Shown one piece after another: positions 1-7,360 of a stretch of 8,984 nt of DNA. Under the pieces are notes generated by a model. It was not told the origin of the DNA and made no database searches. It saw only the letters and a list, made by a program, of their open reading frames with translations. Both the position numbers and the translations under genes were made by a program. This DNA comes from Moraxellaceae bacterium (GTDB lineage: Bacteria; Pseudomonadota; Gammaproteobacteria; Pseudomonadales; Moraxellaceae), in the NCBI GenBank assembly GCA_021156385.1, contig JAJNDL010000027.1, positions 1 through 8,984 of the forward strand, written 5' to 3'. Positions within the stretch are counted from its first letter, which is position 1. Each line of letters starts with the position of its first letter.

Positions 1-15
1 CGGTTCAGGCTGCGG

Positions 16-47
16 AAAAAGCTGAAGGCCCCGCAGGGCCTTCAGCT
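16..47 (-). terminator. Rho-independent terminator of the nuo operon
   Basis: On the minus strand the arms AGCTGAAGGCCC (47-36) and GGGCCTTCAGCT (31-20) form a perfect 12-bp stem, 8 of the 12 pairs counting as G-C or C-G, around a 4-base loop (TGCG). The stem runs straight into a T-run (complement of A16-A20, its first T pairing in the stem). It begins 12 bases after the nuoN stop. The plus strand has no T-run after the hairpin, so it looks one-directional. Confidence 0.92.
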
Positions 48-59
48 ATCCGGATTCGA

Positions 60-1523
60 TCAGTTCAGGATGGTCGGCATTGCCTTCCCGATCAGGTCTA
101 TGAAGGGCTGGGGATACATCCCCAGTGCAAACATGAGAACCGTCACGCCGAGCACCATGACGCCGCCGGCACGCTCACTCCAGTCCAGGGGCGCGTCGTA
201 GCGGGCCATGCCGGGGGCCGGCAGGTACATGGTGATCATGACGCGCAGGTAGTAATAGAGTCCGATGGCACTGCCAATGACGAGCAGGCCCAGCAATACC
301 CAGAGATCGGCCCTGACGCCCACATCGACAACATAGAACTTGCCGATGAAGCCGGCCGTGACAGGAATCCCTGCCAGCGACAGCATCATCCCGGTCATGA
401 CAGCCGTCAGGTAAGGGCGGCGCCAGAACAGGCCACGGTAGTTGTGCAGCTGATCGGCGTCATGGCCGTTGAACGGGCTCGACATCAAGGACACTACGCC
501 GAACGCCCCCAGCGTCGTGACGACATAGGTGATCAGGTACACACCGATGGCGTCGATGCGTGCACCCGGCGAGACGAGCACCACGAGGAGATAGCCGAAG
601 TGGGCAATCGAGGAATACGCCAGCAGGCGCTTGATGTTCGACTGGGCGACAGCCAGCAGGTTGCCGACGATGATCGAGATGCCGGCAAGCACGGCCAGAA
701 CATCGCGAAGCAGGTTGGCGTCCGTCGGTGCGAGTGCGCCTGATTCATAAAAGAGCCGGACAACGGCAACGAACACCGCAGCCTTGCTGGCCGTAGCCAG
801 AAAGGCCCCGACCGGCGCTGGTGCACCTTCATACACGTCAGGCGTCCAGGCATGGAAAGGTGCCAGGGAGAGCTTGAAGGCGATACCGGCCAGCATAAGG
901 GCAGTGCCCAGCAGGAGCACCGGATGCGTGGCCTCCGGTCCGAGGTAGGTATAGGCCAGGCCACTGAAGGAAAGGGTGCCGCCAATCGCGTAAACGAGCG
1001 CCATGCCGAACACCAGCATTGCAGAGGCCGTTGCGGACAGCACGATGTATTTGATGCCGGCTTCCAGCGTACGTCCGCTGCGGAAGGTATAGGCCACCAT
1101 GCCATAGACCGGGATCGACATTAGCTCGAGGCCGATGAACAGCGCGGCAAGATGCCGGCTGCAGGCAAGGACCATGGCGCCCATCACCGCGAGTGCCAAC
1201 AGCAGGTACAGCTCTTCGCGATTGCCCTTGTAGCCTTCCATATAGGCATGGGACAGCGTCGTACACGCCAGCGTAGTGACGAGAAGCAGCCCCATGTAGA
1301 ACAGGGCGAAGGGATCGACCACGAGCAGAGGAGTGACAGAAACCGGTGGCAGGGTCTGGCTTACGTAAATGACGGCAGCCAGTGCCGCATTGAGCCCGAT
1401 CACCGTAAGCGTCGCGTTAAACCCATGGTGACGGCGCACTGCAATCGACAGCATGACGATGACGATCGTCGCCGCCAGGACCATCAGCGGAAGCAGGGCG
1501 ATGAGTTGTTCTTTATGAATCAT
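60..1523 (-). CDS. nuoN: NADH-quinone oxidoreductase subunit N
   Basis: Antiporter-like proton-channel subunit of complex I (487 aa; E. coli NuoN is 485), placed in the membrane arm between NuoM and NuoK. Essential charged residues are at the E. coli numbers: Glu133 (FIGLELMSIPVYG), Lys217 (GIAFKLSLAPFHAWTPDVY), Lys247 (FLATASKAAVF) and Lys395 (GFIGKFYVV). The shared motif QSNIKRLLAYSSIAHFGYLL is at 294-313, and the family stretch YRGLFWRRPYLTAVMTGMML at 362-381. About 14 hydrophobic helices are visible. The ATG at 1523 overlaps the nuoM stop as ATGA, with purine-rich GGAG and GAAGG just upstream, and gives MIHKEQLIALLPL, close to the E. coli N-terminus. It is the last gene of the operon; its stop lies 12 bases before the terminator hairpin. 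Confidence 0.98.
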   Translation of the reverse strand: MIHKEQLIALLPLMVLAATIVIVMLSIAVRRHHGFNATLTVIGLNAALAAVIYVSQTLPPVSVTPLLVVDPFALFYMGLLLVTTLACTTLSHAYMEGYKGNREELYLLLALAVMGAMVLACSRHLAALFIGLELMSIPVYGMVAYTFRSGRTLEAGIKYIVLSATASAMLVFGMALVYAIGGTLSFSGLAYTYLGPEATHPVLLLGTALMLAGIAFKLSLAPFHAWTPDVYEGAPAPVGAFLATASKAAVFVAVVRLFYESGALAPTDANLLRDVLAVLAGISIIVGNLLAVAQSNIKRLLAYSSIAHFGYLLVVLVSPGARIDAIGVYLITYVVTTLGAFGVVSLMSSPFNGHDADQLHNYRGLFWRRPYLTAVMTGMMLSLAGIPVTAGFIGKFYVVDVGVRADLWVLLGLLVIGSAIGLYYYLRVMITMYLPAPGMARYDAPLDWSERAGGVMVLGVTVLMFALGMYPQPFIDLIGKAMPTILN

Positions 1524-3067
1524 TCGCCTTCAACTCCATAAGGGCTCAGGGCAGGTGCTGCCGTTTGCGGCGCCTTGTATACCTGATGGACGGATTGCAT
1601 GACGGCAGCGGATGTATTCAGCACCGGCTGGGGATAAAGACCGAGGAAGAGCAGTACGCCCATCAACGAGAGCATCAGCGCGATTTCGCGAGGAGAGAGA
1701 TCTTCCATGCGCTCCGTCGTCTTGGCGGGCCCGTAGAAGGCGCGCTGCATCAGCAACAGGGAATACACGGCAGCCAGGATGAGGCCGCCCGTCGCGATGA
1801 CGGTCAGCACCGGTGCTGCCGGGAAGCTGCCGAGCAGAATCATGAATTCGCCCACGAAATTGCCCAGGCCGGGCAGGCCGAGCGAGGCAGCAACGAAGAA
1901 CAGGGCAATGGGCGGCAGGAAGGCAAACCGCGACCAGAGGCCGCCCATCTCCCGCAGGTCACGCGTATGCAGACGCTCGTAGATTTCACCGCAGAGTATG
2001 AAGAGGGCGCCAGCTGAGATGCCATGCGCCAGCATCTGCATCACGACGCCCTGCAGGGCAATTTCAGTGCCTGCATAGATGCCCACCAGGACGAAGCCCA
2101 TATGCGAAATGGACGTGTAGGCGATGAGCCTCTTGATGTCCGTCTGGGCGCAGGCGAGCACGGCGCCGTAGAAGATGCCTACCACGCCCAGCATCATGGC
2201 GACCGGCGCAAACCACTCCGATGCGTCGGGAAATAGCGGCACGGCAAATCGGAGCAGTCCATACCCTGCCGTCTTGAGAAGCACGCCGGCAAGATCGACA
2301 GAGCCTGCGGTCGGTGCCTGTGAGTGCGCGTCCGGCAACCAGGAGTGCAGCGGCACCACCGGCAGCTTGACGGCAAAGGCGATGAAAAAGCCCAGCATCA
2401 GCACGCGCTCCACCCCTTCCGGCATGGTCGTGTGCAGCAGCGCCATGTAATCGAAAGTGACAGTGCCCGTATTCTGATAATGGACGAACACGAGTCCCAG
2501 AATCGCCAGCAACAGCAGGAGGCCGCTCGCCTGCGTGAAGATGAAGAACTTGTTGGCAGCGTAGATGCGACCCTTGCCTCCTGGCGCATTGTGTCCCCAC
2601 AGTGCGATCAGGAAGTACATGGGCACCAGCATCATTTCCCAGAAAAAGAAGAACAGGAACATGTCGAGCGCAAGGAACACGCCGATCACGCCGCCCAGGT
2701 TCCAGAGCAGGTTGAGGAAGAAGAACCCGACATGCTTCTGGATCTCGCGCCAGGAACAGGCAACGGCCATGACGCCAAGCAGGCCCGTCAGCAGCACCAT
2801 GAGCAGCGAGAGGCCATCCAGCCCGAGGTGGAAAGTGATGCCGAGTGCAGGAATCCACGGCCTCTGGAATTCTTCCTGCCATTGCGGTGCCGTACCGGTG
2901 CTGGCCAGGGAGTAGTCGCCCTGTATCCAGAGGTAGCACCCAAGGACGAGCACGGCCAGCATCGAGAGCAGTGCGATCCAGCGGGGAACGTTCAGACCAA
3001 AGCGCTCGCTCTGCCAGCAGAGCAAGCCGCCAATGAAGGGAATCAGGATGAGCCAGAGCAGAATCAT
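1520..3067 (-). CDS. nuoM: NADH-quinone oxidoreductase subunit M
   Basis: Antiporter-like proton-channel subunit of complex I (515 aa; E. coli NuoM is about 509). The N-terminus MILLWLILIPFIGGLLCWQ and most of the chain follow E. coli NuoM closely. The essential residues are at the same numbers: Glu144 (FFWEMMLVPMYF), Lys234 (FAVKLPVVPLHSWLPDAHSQ), Lys265 (GVLLKTAGYG) and Glu407 (GNFVGEFMI). QTDIKRLIAYTSISHMGF (308-325) is the motif shared with NuoL and NuoN. About 14 hydrophobic helices are visible. The tail after residue 485 is somewhat longer and unlike E. coli, rich in Ala/Pro. The ATG at 3067 is the first possible start after an in-frame stop (TAA at 3085-3083), so the start is firm although the ribosome site is weak. 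The stop overlaps the nuoN ATG by 4 bases. Confidence 0.98.
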   Translation of the reverse strand: MILLWLILIPFIGGLLCWQSERFGLNVPRWIALLSMLAVLVLGCYLWIQGDYSLASTGTAPQWQEEFQRPWIPALGITFHLGLDGLSLLMVLLTGLLGVMAVACSWREIQKHVGFFFLNLLWNLGGVIGVFLALDMFLFFFFWEMMLVPMYFLIALWGHNAPGGKGRIYAANKFFIFTQASGLLLLLAILGLVFVHYQNTGTVTFDYMALLHTTMPEGVERVLMLGFFIAFAVKLPVVPLHSWLPDAHSQAPTAGSVDLAGVLLKTAGYGLLRFAVPLFPDASEWFAPVAMMLGVVGIFYGAVLACAQTDIKRLIAYTSISHMGFVLVGIYAGTEIALQGVVMQMLAHGISAGALFILCGEIYERLHTRDLREMGGLWSRFAFLPPIALFFVAASLGLPGLGNFVGEFMILLGSFPAAPVLTVIATGGLILAAVYSLLLMQRAFYGPAKTTERMEDLSPREIALMLSLMGVLLFLGLYPQPVLNTSAAVMQSVHQVYKAPQTAAPALSPYGVEGE

Positions 3068-3092
3068 GTCAGGGCCATTCTCTTAATATTCT
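3068..3092 (-). other. nuoL-nuoM intergenic gap
   Basis: This 25-base spacer is the longest gap between genes in the window and is A+T-rich next to its neighbours (contains AATATT). It holds only a weak, distant purine run (AAGAG, 12 bases before the nuoM ATG). A five-codon frame, ATG-GCC-CTG-ACA-TGA (3078-3064), ends on the nuoM start as ATGA. I see no hairpin or promoter in it. A function is not demonstrated. Confidence 0.5.
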
Positions 3093-4940
3093 TCAAACCA
3101 GTACAAAGCCGGCCATCACAACGACCAGTCCAATGGCCATCGTGGCGGCGTACCAGCGCACTTTTCCGCTCTGCGTCGCTGTCAGCACTTCGTTACCCTG
3201 ACGGGTCAGCCACGGCAACAAACCGATGCCGGCATCGGCCCAGTCGCGGGCATTGATGCGCACGAGGAACATGAAGGGCCTGACGAAAAGGCGATCGTAG
3301 AGCCAGTCGAATCCCCAGGCGTGTTTCCAAAGGCCGCCCACGACGCGGCCAGGACCGCTCTGGGCAAGCGAAGTGACGAAGCGTCGATCGCCAAGGAAAA
3401 GCCAGGCAGCGATACCGATGCCTGCCAGCGCCACGGCCATGGAGATGAACTCAAGCGTATGCTTCATGTCGCCGCCGGCCTCTCCCGGACTCGCGGGCAG
3501 CACGCTGGCAAGGGGCGGATGGATCAACGCACCCACGGCTGTCGACAGCACGAGCAGCACGGCCAGTGGCAGCGTGTGGGCAATGCCGTGGCCGGCATGC
3601 GCATCCGTTTTTTCTTCGCCATGGAAGACGATGAAGATGAGGCGGAACGTGTAGATGGAGGTCAGCAGAGCGCCGAGAAGGCCGGCATAAAAGAATTCAC
3701 GGTAGCCGCTGGCCCAAGCTTCCCAGAGGATCTCATCCTTGGAATAGAAGCCGACCGTCAGGAAGGGGAGAGCCACGAGGGCACCTCCACCCACCATGAA
3801 GCAGGCATAGATGAAAGGCAGCTTCTTGCGCAGGCCTCCCATCTTAAAGATGTCCTGCTCGTGGTGCGTGGCAACGATCACGGCGCCTGCCGAGAGGAAG
3901 AGCAGGGCCTTGAAGAAGGCATGCGTCATCAGGTGGAAAACGGCAGCACTCCATGCGCCGGCGCCGAGCGCCAGGAACATGTAGCCAATCTGGCTCATGG
4001 TCGAATAGGCGAGGATGCGCTTGATGTCGGACTGCACCAGCGCCGTGAAACCGGCCAGCAGCAGCGTAATGGCCCCGATGACACCTACCAGGTAGAGCAC
4101 GTCGGGTGCGTAAATGAATACGGTATGGGTGCGTGCAATCAGATAGACGCCTGCCGTGACCATGGTGGCGGCGTGGATCAGTGCGGAGACTGGCGTGGGG
4201 CCCGCCATCGCGTCCGGCAACCAGGTCTGTAACGGAAGCTGCGCAGACTTGCCGACGGCACCGCCGAGCAGCAGTAATGCCGCCAGTGACAACAGCGGAT
4301 CGCCGCTGGCGAACTTCTGCGGTACCTGCGCAAGAATTTCCTGGATGTTGAGCGTTTCCAGCTGCCAGTACAGGATGAACAGGCCGATCGCCATGAAGGT
4401 GTCGCCGACACGCGTCACCACGAATGCCTTGCGTGCCGCCAAGCCGTTGGCCGGATCCTTGTAGTAGAAACCGATGAGCAGGAAGCTGCAGAGCCCCACG
4501 CCTTCCCAGCCCAGATAGAGGAACACAAGGCTGTCGCCCAGCACGAGGAACAGCATGCTGGCGACGAAAAGGTTCATGTAGGAGAAGAAGCGCTCATAGC
4601 CCTCTTCGCCGCGCATGTACCACGATGCAAACAGGTGAATGAAAAAGCCAACCCCTGTGATCACACCCAGCATGGTCAGCGAAAGACCATCCAGGTGCAG
4701 GGCGAACTGCGGCGTGAATCCACCGGCATTGATCCAGGTCCAGAGCACCTGGGTATAGGAGCCGCCTTCCGGAGTGTTCATCAGGAAGTCGATGCCAACC
4801 CATACAGTGGTTAGCGCTGACAGGCCGATCGAGCCGACCCCTACGATGGCGGAGGTGTCTTCGGAAAGTTTGTCCCGGCCAAATGCGAGGATCAGGAAAC
4901 CCAGCAGGGGGAAAAGGAAAGTAAGGAAAAGAAGATTCAT
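3093..4940 (-). CDS. nuoL: NADH-quinone oxidoreductase subunit L
   Basis: Most distal antiporter-like proton-pumping subunit of complex I (615 aa; E. coli NuoL is 613). By alignment from memory the channel residues are intact: Glu146 in GWEGVGLCS, Asp180 in VVTRVGD, Lys231 in [20 protein letters not shown], His256, His340 and Lys344 in [14 protein letters not shown], and Lys401-Asp402 in FYSKDEIL. The repeat motif [18 protein letters not shown] lies at 303-320. The C-terminal part, about 500-615 with [14 protein letters not shown], fits the lateral helix that runs along NuoM and NuoN plus the final membrane helix. The ATG at 4940 overlaps the nuoK stop (ATGA). The reading frame stays open further upstream to about 5336, but that stretch is nuoK/nuoJ in another frame; the family N-terminus ([15 protein letters not shown]) fixes the start. 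25 bases separate it from nuoM. Confidence 0.98.
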   Translation of the reverse strand: MNLLFLTFLFPLLGFLILAFGRDKLSEDTSAIVGVGSIGLSALTTVWVGIDFLMNTPEGGSYTQVLWTWINAGGFTPQFALHLDGLSLTMLGVITGVGFFIHLFASWYMRGEEGYERFFSYMNLFVASMLFLVLGDSLVFLYLGWEGVGLCSFLLIGFYYKDPANGLAARKAFVVTRVGDTFMAIGLFILYWQLETLNIQEILAQVPQKFASGDPLLSLAALLLLGGAVGKSAQLPLQTWLPDAMAGPTPVSALIHAATMVTAGVYLIARTHTVFIYAPDVLYLVGVIGAITLLLAGFTALVQSDIKRILAYSTMSQIGYMFLALGAGAWSAAVFHLMTHAFFKALLFLSAGAVIVATHHEQDIFKMGGLRKKLPFIYACFMVGGGALVALPFLTVGFYSKDEILWEAWASGYREFFYAGLLGALLTSIYTFRLIFIVFHGEEKTDAHAGHGIAHTLPLAVLLVLSTAVGALIHPPLASVLPASPGEAGGDMKHTLEFISMAVALAGIGIAAWLFLGDRRFVTSLAQSGPGRVVGGLWKHAWGFDWLYDRLFVRPFMFLVRINARDWADAGIGLLPWLTRQGNEVLTATQSGKVRWYAATMAIGLVVVMAGFVLV

Positions 4941-5245
4941 CCGTGCATCTCGCTGGCAGAGTCCACATCGAGCGTGCGGAAGCGGTGGTTGAGCTGGAGC
5001 AGGATGGCAAGGCCGACACTGGCCTCGGATGCAGCAAGGCTCAGGATCAGGATGAACATGATCTGGCCATCTGGCTGGACCCAGCGACTGCCGGCCACGA
5101 CAAAGGCCAGTGCCGCGGCATTCATCATGACTTCCAGGCTCATGAGCATCCACAGCAGGTTGCGACGCACGAGGACCCCGACCAGGCCCAGCGTGAAAAG
5201 GATACCGGCGAGCAGGAGTCCGTATTCCATGGGAATGGCGTTCAT
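4937..5245 (-). CDS. nuoK: NADH-quinone oxidoreductase subunit K
   Basis: Small three-helix membrane subunit of complex I (102 aa; E. coli NuoK is 100), homologous to MrpC, part of the second proton channel together with NuoJ. The two membrane glutamates essential in E. coli (Glu36, Glu72) are present as Glu38 ([15 protein letters not shown]) and Glu74 ([17 protein letters not shown]); the shift of two matches the slightly longer N-terminus. The C-terminal [10 protein letters not shown] resembles the E. coli tail. The ATG at 5245 overlaps the nuoJ stop as ATGA and has GGGAG 8 bases upstream (5254-5258), which favours it over the internal Met6. The nuoK stop in turn overlaps the nuoL start by 4 bases. 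Confidence 0.98.
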   Translation of the reverse strand: MNAIPMEYGLLLAGILFTLGLVGVLVRRNLLWMLMSLEVMMNAAALAFVVAGSRWVQPDGQIMFILILSLAASEASVGLAILLQLNHRFRTLDVDSASEMHG

Positions 5246-5760
5246 TCTCCACGCTCCCTTTCAGGTTGTTGACGGCCCAGGTGGTAGGCGGTAACGAGCG
5301 CGGCCAGCAACAGCATCGAGGCCAGCTCCACGGCAAGCAAGTAGGGCCCGTAAAGCGCGATACCGACCTGTTTCGCAGTCACTGTCGTGTGGCCAGCCGC
5401 GGTAACTCCGCCCTGACTGAAAACATAGGCGAGCTCAGCCAGCAGCAGCGCCACCAGCAGGGCCGGTCCGATCCAGACGTGCGGCCTCAGCCACTGCCTC
5501 TCCTGCTCCACGGTGGCCGCGCCGAGATTCAGCATCATCACGACGAAGACGAAGAGCACCATGATGGCCCCGGCATAAACGATGATTTCCAGCATGCCGG
5601 CAAAAGGTGCGCCCATCATGAAGAAGATCATGGCGACCGCCAGCAGCGACACGATGAGATTGAGCAGGGAGTGCACGGGGTTCCTCCCGATGATGACTCC
5701 CAGCGTGGCGGCTACCGCCACTCCAGCTGCAATGAAAAATCCGAACTCAAGAACCGACAC
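5242..5760 (-). CDS. nuoJ: NADH-quinone oxidoreductase subunit J
   Basis: Small membrane subunit of complex I (172 aa from the chosen start) with five hydrophobic helices; it forms part of the proton path between NuoH and the antiporter-like subunits. The family core [20 protein letters not shown] (residues 59-78) is intact, including Tyr62, which matches the E. coli Tyr59 region where the pi-bulge helix TM3 lies. [16 protein letters not shown] (85-100) and [19 protein letters not shown] (138-156) are also typical. I chose the GTG at 5760: it has GGAG 6 bases upstream (5767-5770) and gives an N-terminus (MSVLEFGFF) close to E. coli NuoJ (MEFAFY). A GTG at 5772, directly abutting the nuoI stop, would add four residues but has no visible ribosome site. 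The stop overlaps the nuoK ATG by 4 bases. Confidence 0.96.
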   Translation of the reverse strand: MSVLEFGFFIAAGVAVAATLGVIIGRNPVHSLLNLIVSLLAVAMIFFMMGAPFAGMLEIIVYAGAIMVLFVFVVMMLNLGAATVEQERQWLRPHVWIGPALLVALLLAELAYVFSQGGVTAAGHTTVTAKQVGIALYGPYLLAVELASMLLLAALVTAYHLGRQQPERERGE

Positions 5761-5766
5761 TTTGCT

Positions 5767-5770
5767 CTCC
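5767..5770 (-). promoter_or_regulatory. Shine-Dalgarno site deciding the nuoJ start
   Basis: GGAG on the minus strand, 6 bases before the GTG at 5760-5758. It lies in the 12 bases between the nuoI stop and this start. It overlaps the competing upstream GTG (5772-5770), so if ribosomes use it, translation begins at 5760. This is inference from spacing only. Confidence 0.7.
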
Positions 5771-5772
5771 AC

Positions 5773-6315
5773 TCAGGGCAGCAGGCTTTTTACGTCGACC
5801 GGCTTGGCCTCATTCACGGCAGCCCCCTTGGGCTTGCCAGTGACGGCCATGCCTGACACGCGGTAGAAGTTGTAGTCCGGGTATTTGCCCGGGCCGGCAA
5901 TCAGAAGGTGCTCCTTCTCGTACACCAGGTTCTGGCGGTTGAACTCGGCCATCTCGAAATCAGGAGTCAGCTGGATGGCCGTGGTCGGGCAGGCTTCTTC
6001 ACACATGCCGCAGAAAATGCAACGCGAGAAGTTGATGCGGAAGAATTCCGGATACCAGCGTCCATCTTCTTTTTCTGCCTTCTGCAGGGAGATGCAGCCC
6101 ACGGGACAGGCAACAGCGCACAGGTTGCAGGCTACGCAGCGCTCTTCGCCATCCGGGTCACGGGTGAGCACGATACGGCCGCGGTAGCGGGGTGGCACAT
6201 AGATCGGCTCTTCGGGATATTGCACGGTATCGCGCTTGCGAAAGCCGTGCGAAAACACCATCACCAGGCTGCGCAGCATGGTGAATGCGCCGATCAGGAT
6301 TCCTTTGAGAGTCAT
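5773..6315 (-). CDS. nuoI: NADH-quinone oxidoreductase subunit I (2x[4Fe-4S])
   Basis: Iron-sulfur subunit of complex I (180 aa, the same length as E. coli NuoI and nearly colinear with it). It carries clusters N6a and N6b, which relay electrons towards the terminal N2 cluster and quinone. Two ferredoxin motifs are intact: Cys60, Cys63, Cys66, Cys70-Pro and Cys99, Cys102, Cys105, Cys109-Pro. The signature [20 protein letters not shown] precedes the first motif, and the protein ends in the family-typical [12 protein letters not shown] short amphipathic N-terminus anchors it to NuoH at the cytoplasmic face. The ATG at 6315 has a GAGGA 7 bases upstream (6323-6327) that overlaps the nuoH stop; the gap to nuoH is 10 bases. 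No key residue is missing. Confidence 0.99.
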   Translation of the reverse strand: MTLKGILIGAFTMLRSLVMVFSHGFRKRDTVQYPEEPIYVPPRYRGRIVLTRDPDGEERCVACNLCAVACPVGCISLQKAEKEDGRWYPEFFRINFSRCIFCGMCEEACPTTAIQLTPDFEMAEFNRQNLVYEKEHLLIAGPGKYPDYNFYRVSGMAVTGKPKGAAVNEAKPVDVKSLLP

Positions 6316-6325
6316 GGCGGATTCC

Positions 6326-7360
6326 TCAAGGCATCTGCAAATAGAGGACGACTGCGCCGGTGACGAGCAGGTTCAGCAACGTCAGGGGCAGGCAGACCAT
6401 CCAGCCGAAAGTCATGACCTGGTCATAGCGGGGACGGATCAGCGAGCCGCGTACCAGGACGAAGAGCATGATGAAGAACGCTGTTTTGCCAGCGAACCAG
6501 AAGAAGGCCGGGATGCTCTTCAGGAAGGGCAGCGTTTCTGCAAAGGGCGGGAGCCATCCTCCGAAGAACAGGGTGACCAGCAGCGCAGAGATGACCACCA
6601 CGCCCACATATTCGCCCACGAAAAACATGCCCCACTTCAAGCCGGAATATTCGATGTGATATCCGTCCGCGAGCTCCTGCTCGGCTTCCGGCTGGTCGAA
6701 GGGATGGCGGTGCGTCACGGCGATGCCGGCAATCAGGAAGGCGCAGAACCCGAAGAACTGGGTGAGTACCAGCCAGTGATGCTGCTGATATTCAACGATG
6801 TCGCGCAGGCTGAACGACCCTGCCTCGACCACCACACCCATGAGGGCAATGCCCATGAACACCTCATAGGAAAGCGTCTGCGCCGATGCACGCAGGCCAC
6901 CCAGCAGGGCATATTTGTTATTGGAGGACCAGCCGGCAAAAAGCACTGCATAAACGCCCAGTCCCGCCATGGCCAGGAAGAACAGCAGGCCTACGTTCAT
7001 GTCGGCCATCACGCCCCACTCCGGCGTGATGGGAATCACCGCCATCACGAGCAGCAATGCCGACAATGCAATGGCAGGCGCCAACCAGAAGATGAGCCTG
7101 TCAGCAAAGGGGGGTGTCCAGTCCTCCTTGAAGAACATCTTCAACATGTCCGCCATCAACTGGAACATGCCGAAGGGACCAACGCGGTTGGGGCCATAAC
7201 GATCCTGCCACCATGCCAGCAGTCGACGCTCGATGAAGCTGAGGAAAGCGGCAGCAATGACCGTGGCCAGCAGGATCACCACGGCCTTCAGCATGGCTAC
7301 GGCAATGGCGACGACTTCCGGGGTGAACCAGGCCGAGACGGTCCCCATCATCTCGTTCAT
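6326..7360 (-). CDS. nuoH: NADH-quinone oxidoreductase subunit H
   Basis: Inner-membrane subunit of complex I (344 aa) that joins the peripheral arm to the membrane arm and forms part of the ubiquinone-binding chamber and first proton path. Conserved elements are SFIERR (residues 41-46), [11 protein letters not shown] (54-64), [13 protein letters not shown] (76-88), [14 protein letters not shown] (141-154) and the acidic loop [20 protein letters not shown] (221-240), with Glu225, Glu227 and Glu229 in the quinone-coupling loop. About eight hydrophobic helices are visible. It is longer than the E. coli protein (325 aa), partly through an extra 9 or so residues after FFGGW (from residue 269) and a longer N-terminus. 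The ATG at 7360 lies 7 bases after an AGGAG (7368-7372), which supports this start over Met4 or Met5. The ATG overlaps the nuoG stop as ATGA, suggesting coupled translation. Family assignment is secure. Confidence 0.98.
   Translation of the reverse strand: MNEMMGTVSAWFTPEVVAIAVAMLKAVVILLATVIAAAFLSFIERRLLAWWQDRYGPNRVGPFGMFQLMADMLKMFFKEDWTPPFADRLIFWLAPAIALSALLLVMAVIPITPEWGVMADMNVGLLFFLAMAGLGVYAVLFAGWSSNNKYALLGGLRASAQTLSYEVFMGIALMGVVVEAGSFSLRDIVEYQQHHWLVLTQFFGFCAFLIAGIAVTHRHPFDQPEAEQELADGYHIEYSGLKWGMFFVGEYVGVVVISALLVTLFFGGWLPPFAETLPFLKSIPAFFWFAGKTAFFIMLFVLVRGSLIRPRYDQVMTFGWMVCLPLTLLNLLVTGAVVLYLQMP

Noticed and set aside
1..59. Possible promoter or small gene downstream of nuoN.
   Set aside because: Only the terminator hairpin and its T-run are visible; the remaining bases are too few to support any call.
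2324..4232. Two plus-strand open frames of about 300 codons (2324-3256 and 3321-4232).
   Set aside because: Both are antisense to nuoM/nuoL, have the same low-complexity polar composition, and show no ribosome site, promoter or family motif.
4941..5336. Upstream extension of the nuoL reading frame, which would give a 747-residue protein.
   Set aside because: The extra 132 residues are nuoK and nuoJ DNA read in another frame. The NuoL family N-terminus and the ATGA overlap with nuoK fix the start at 4940.
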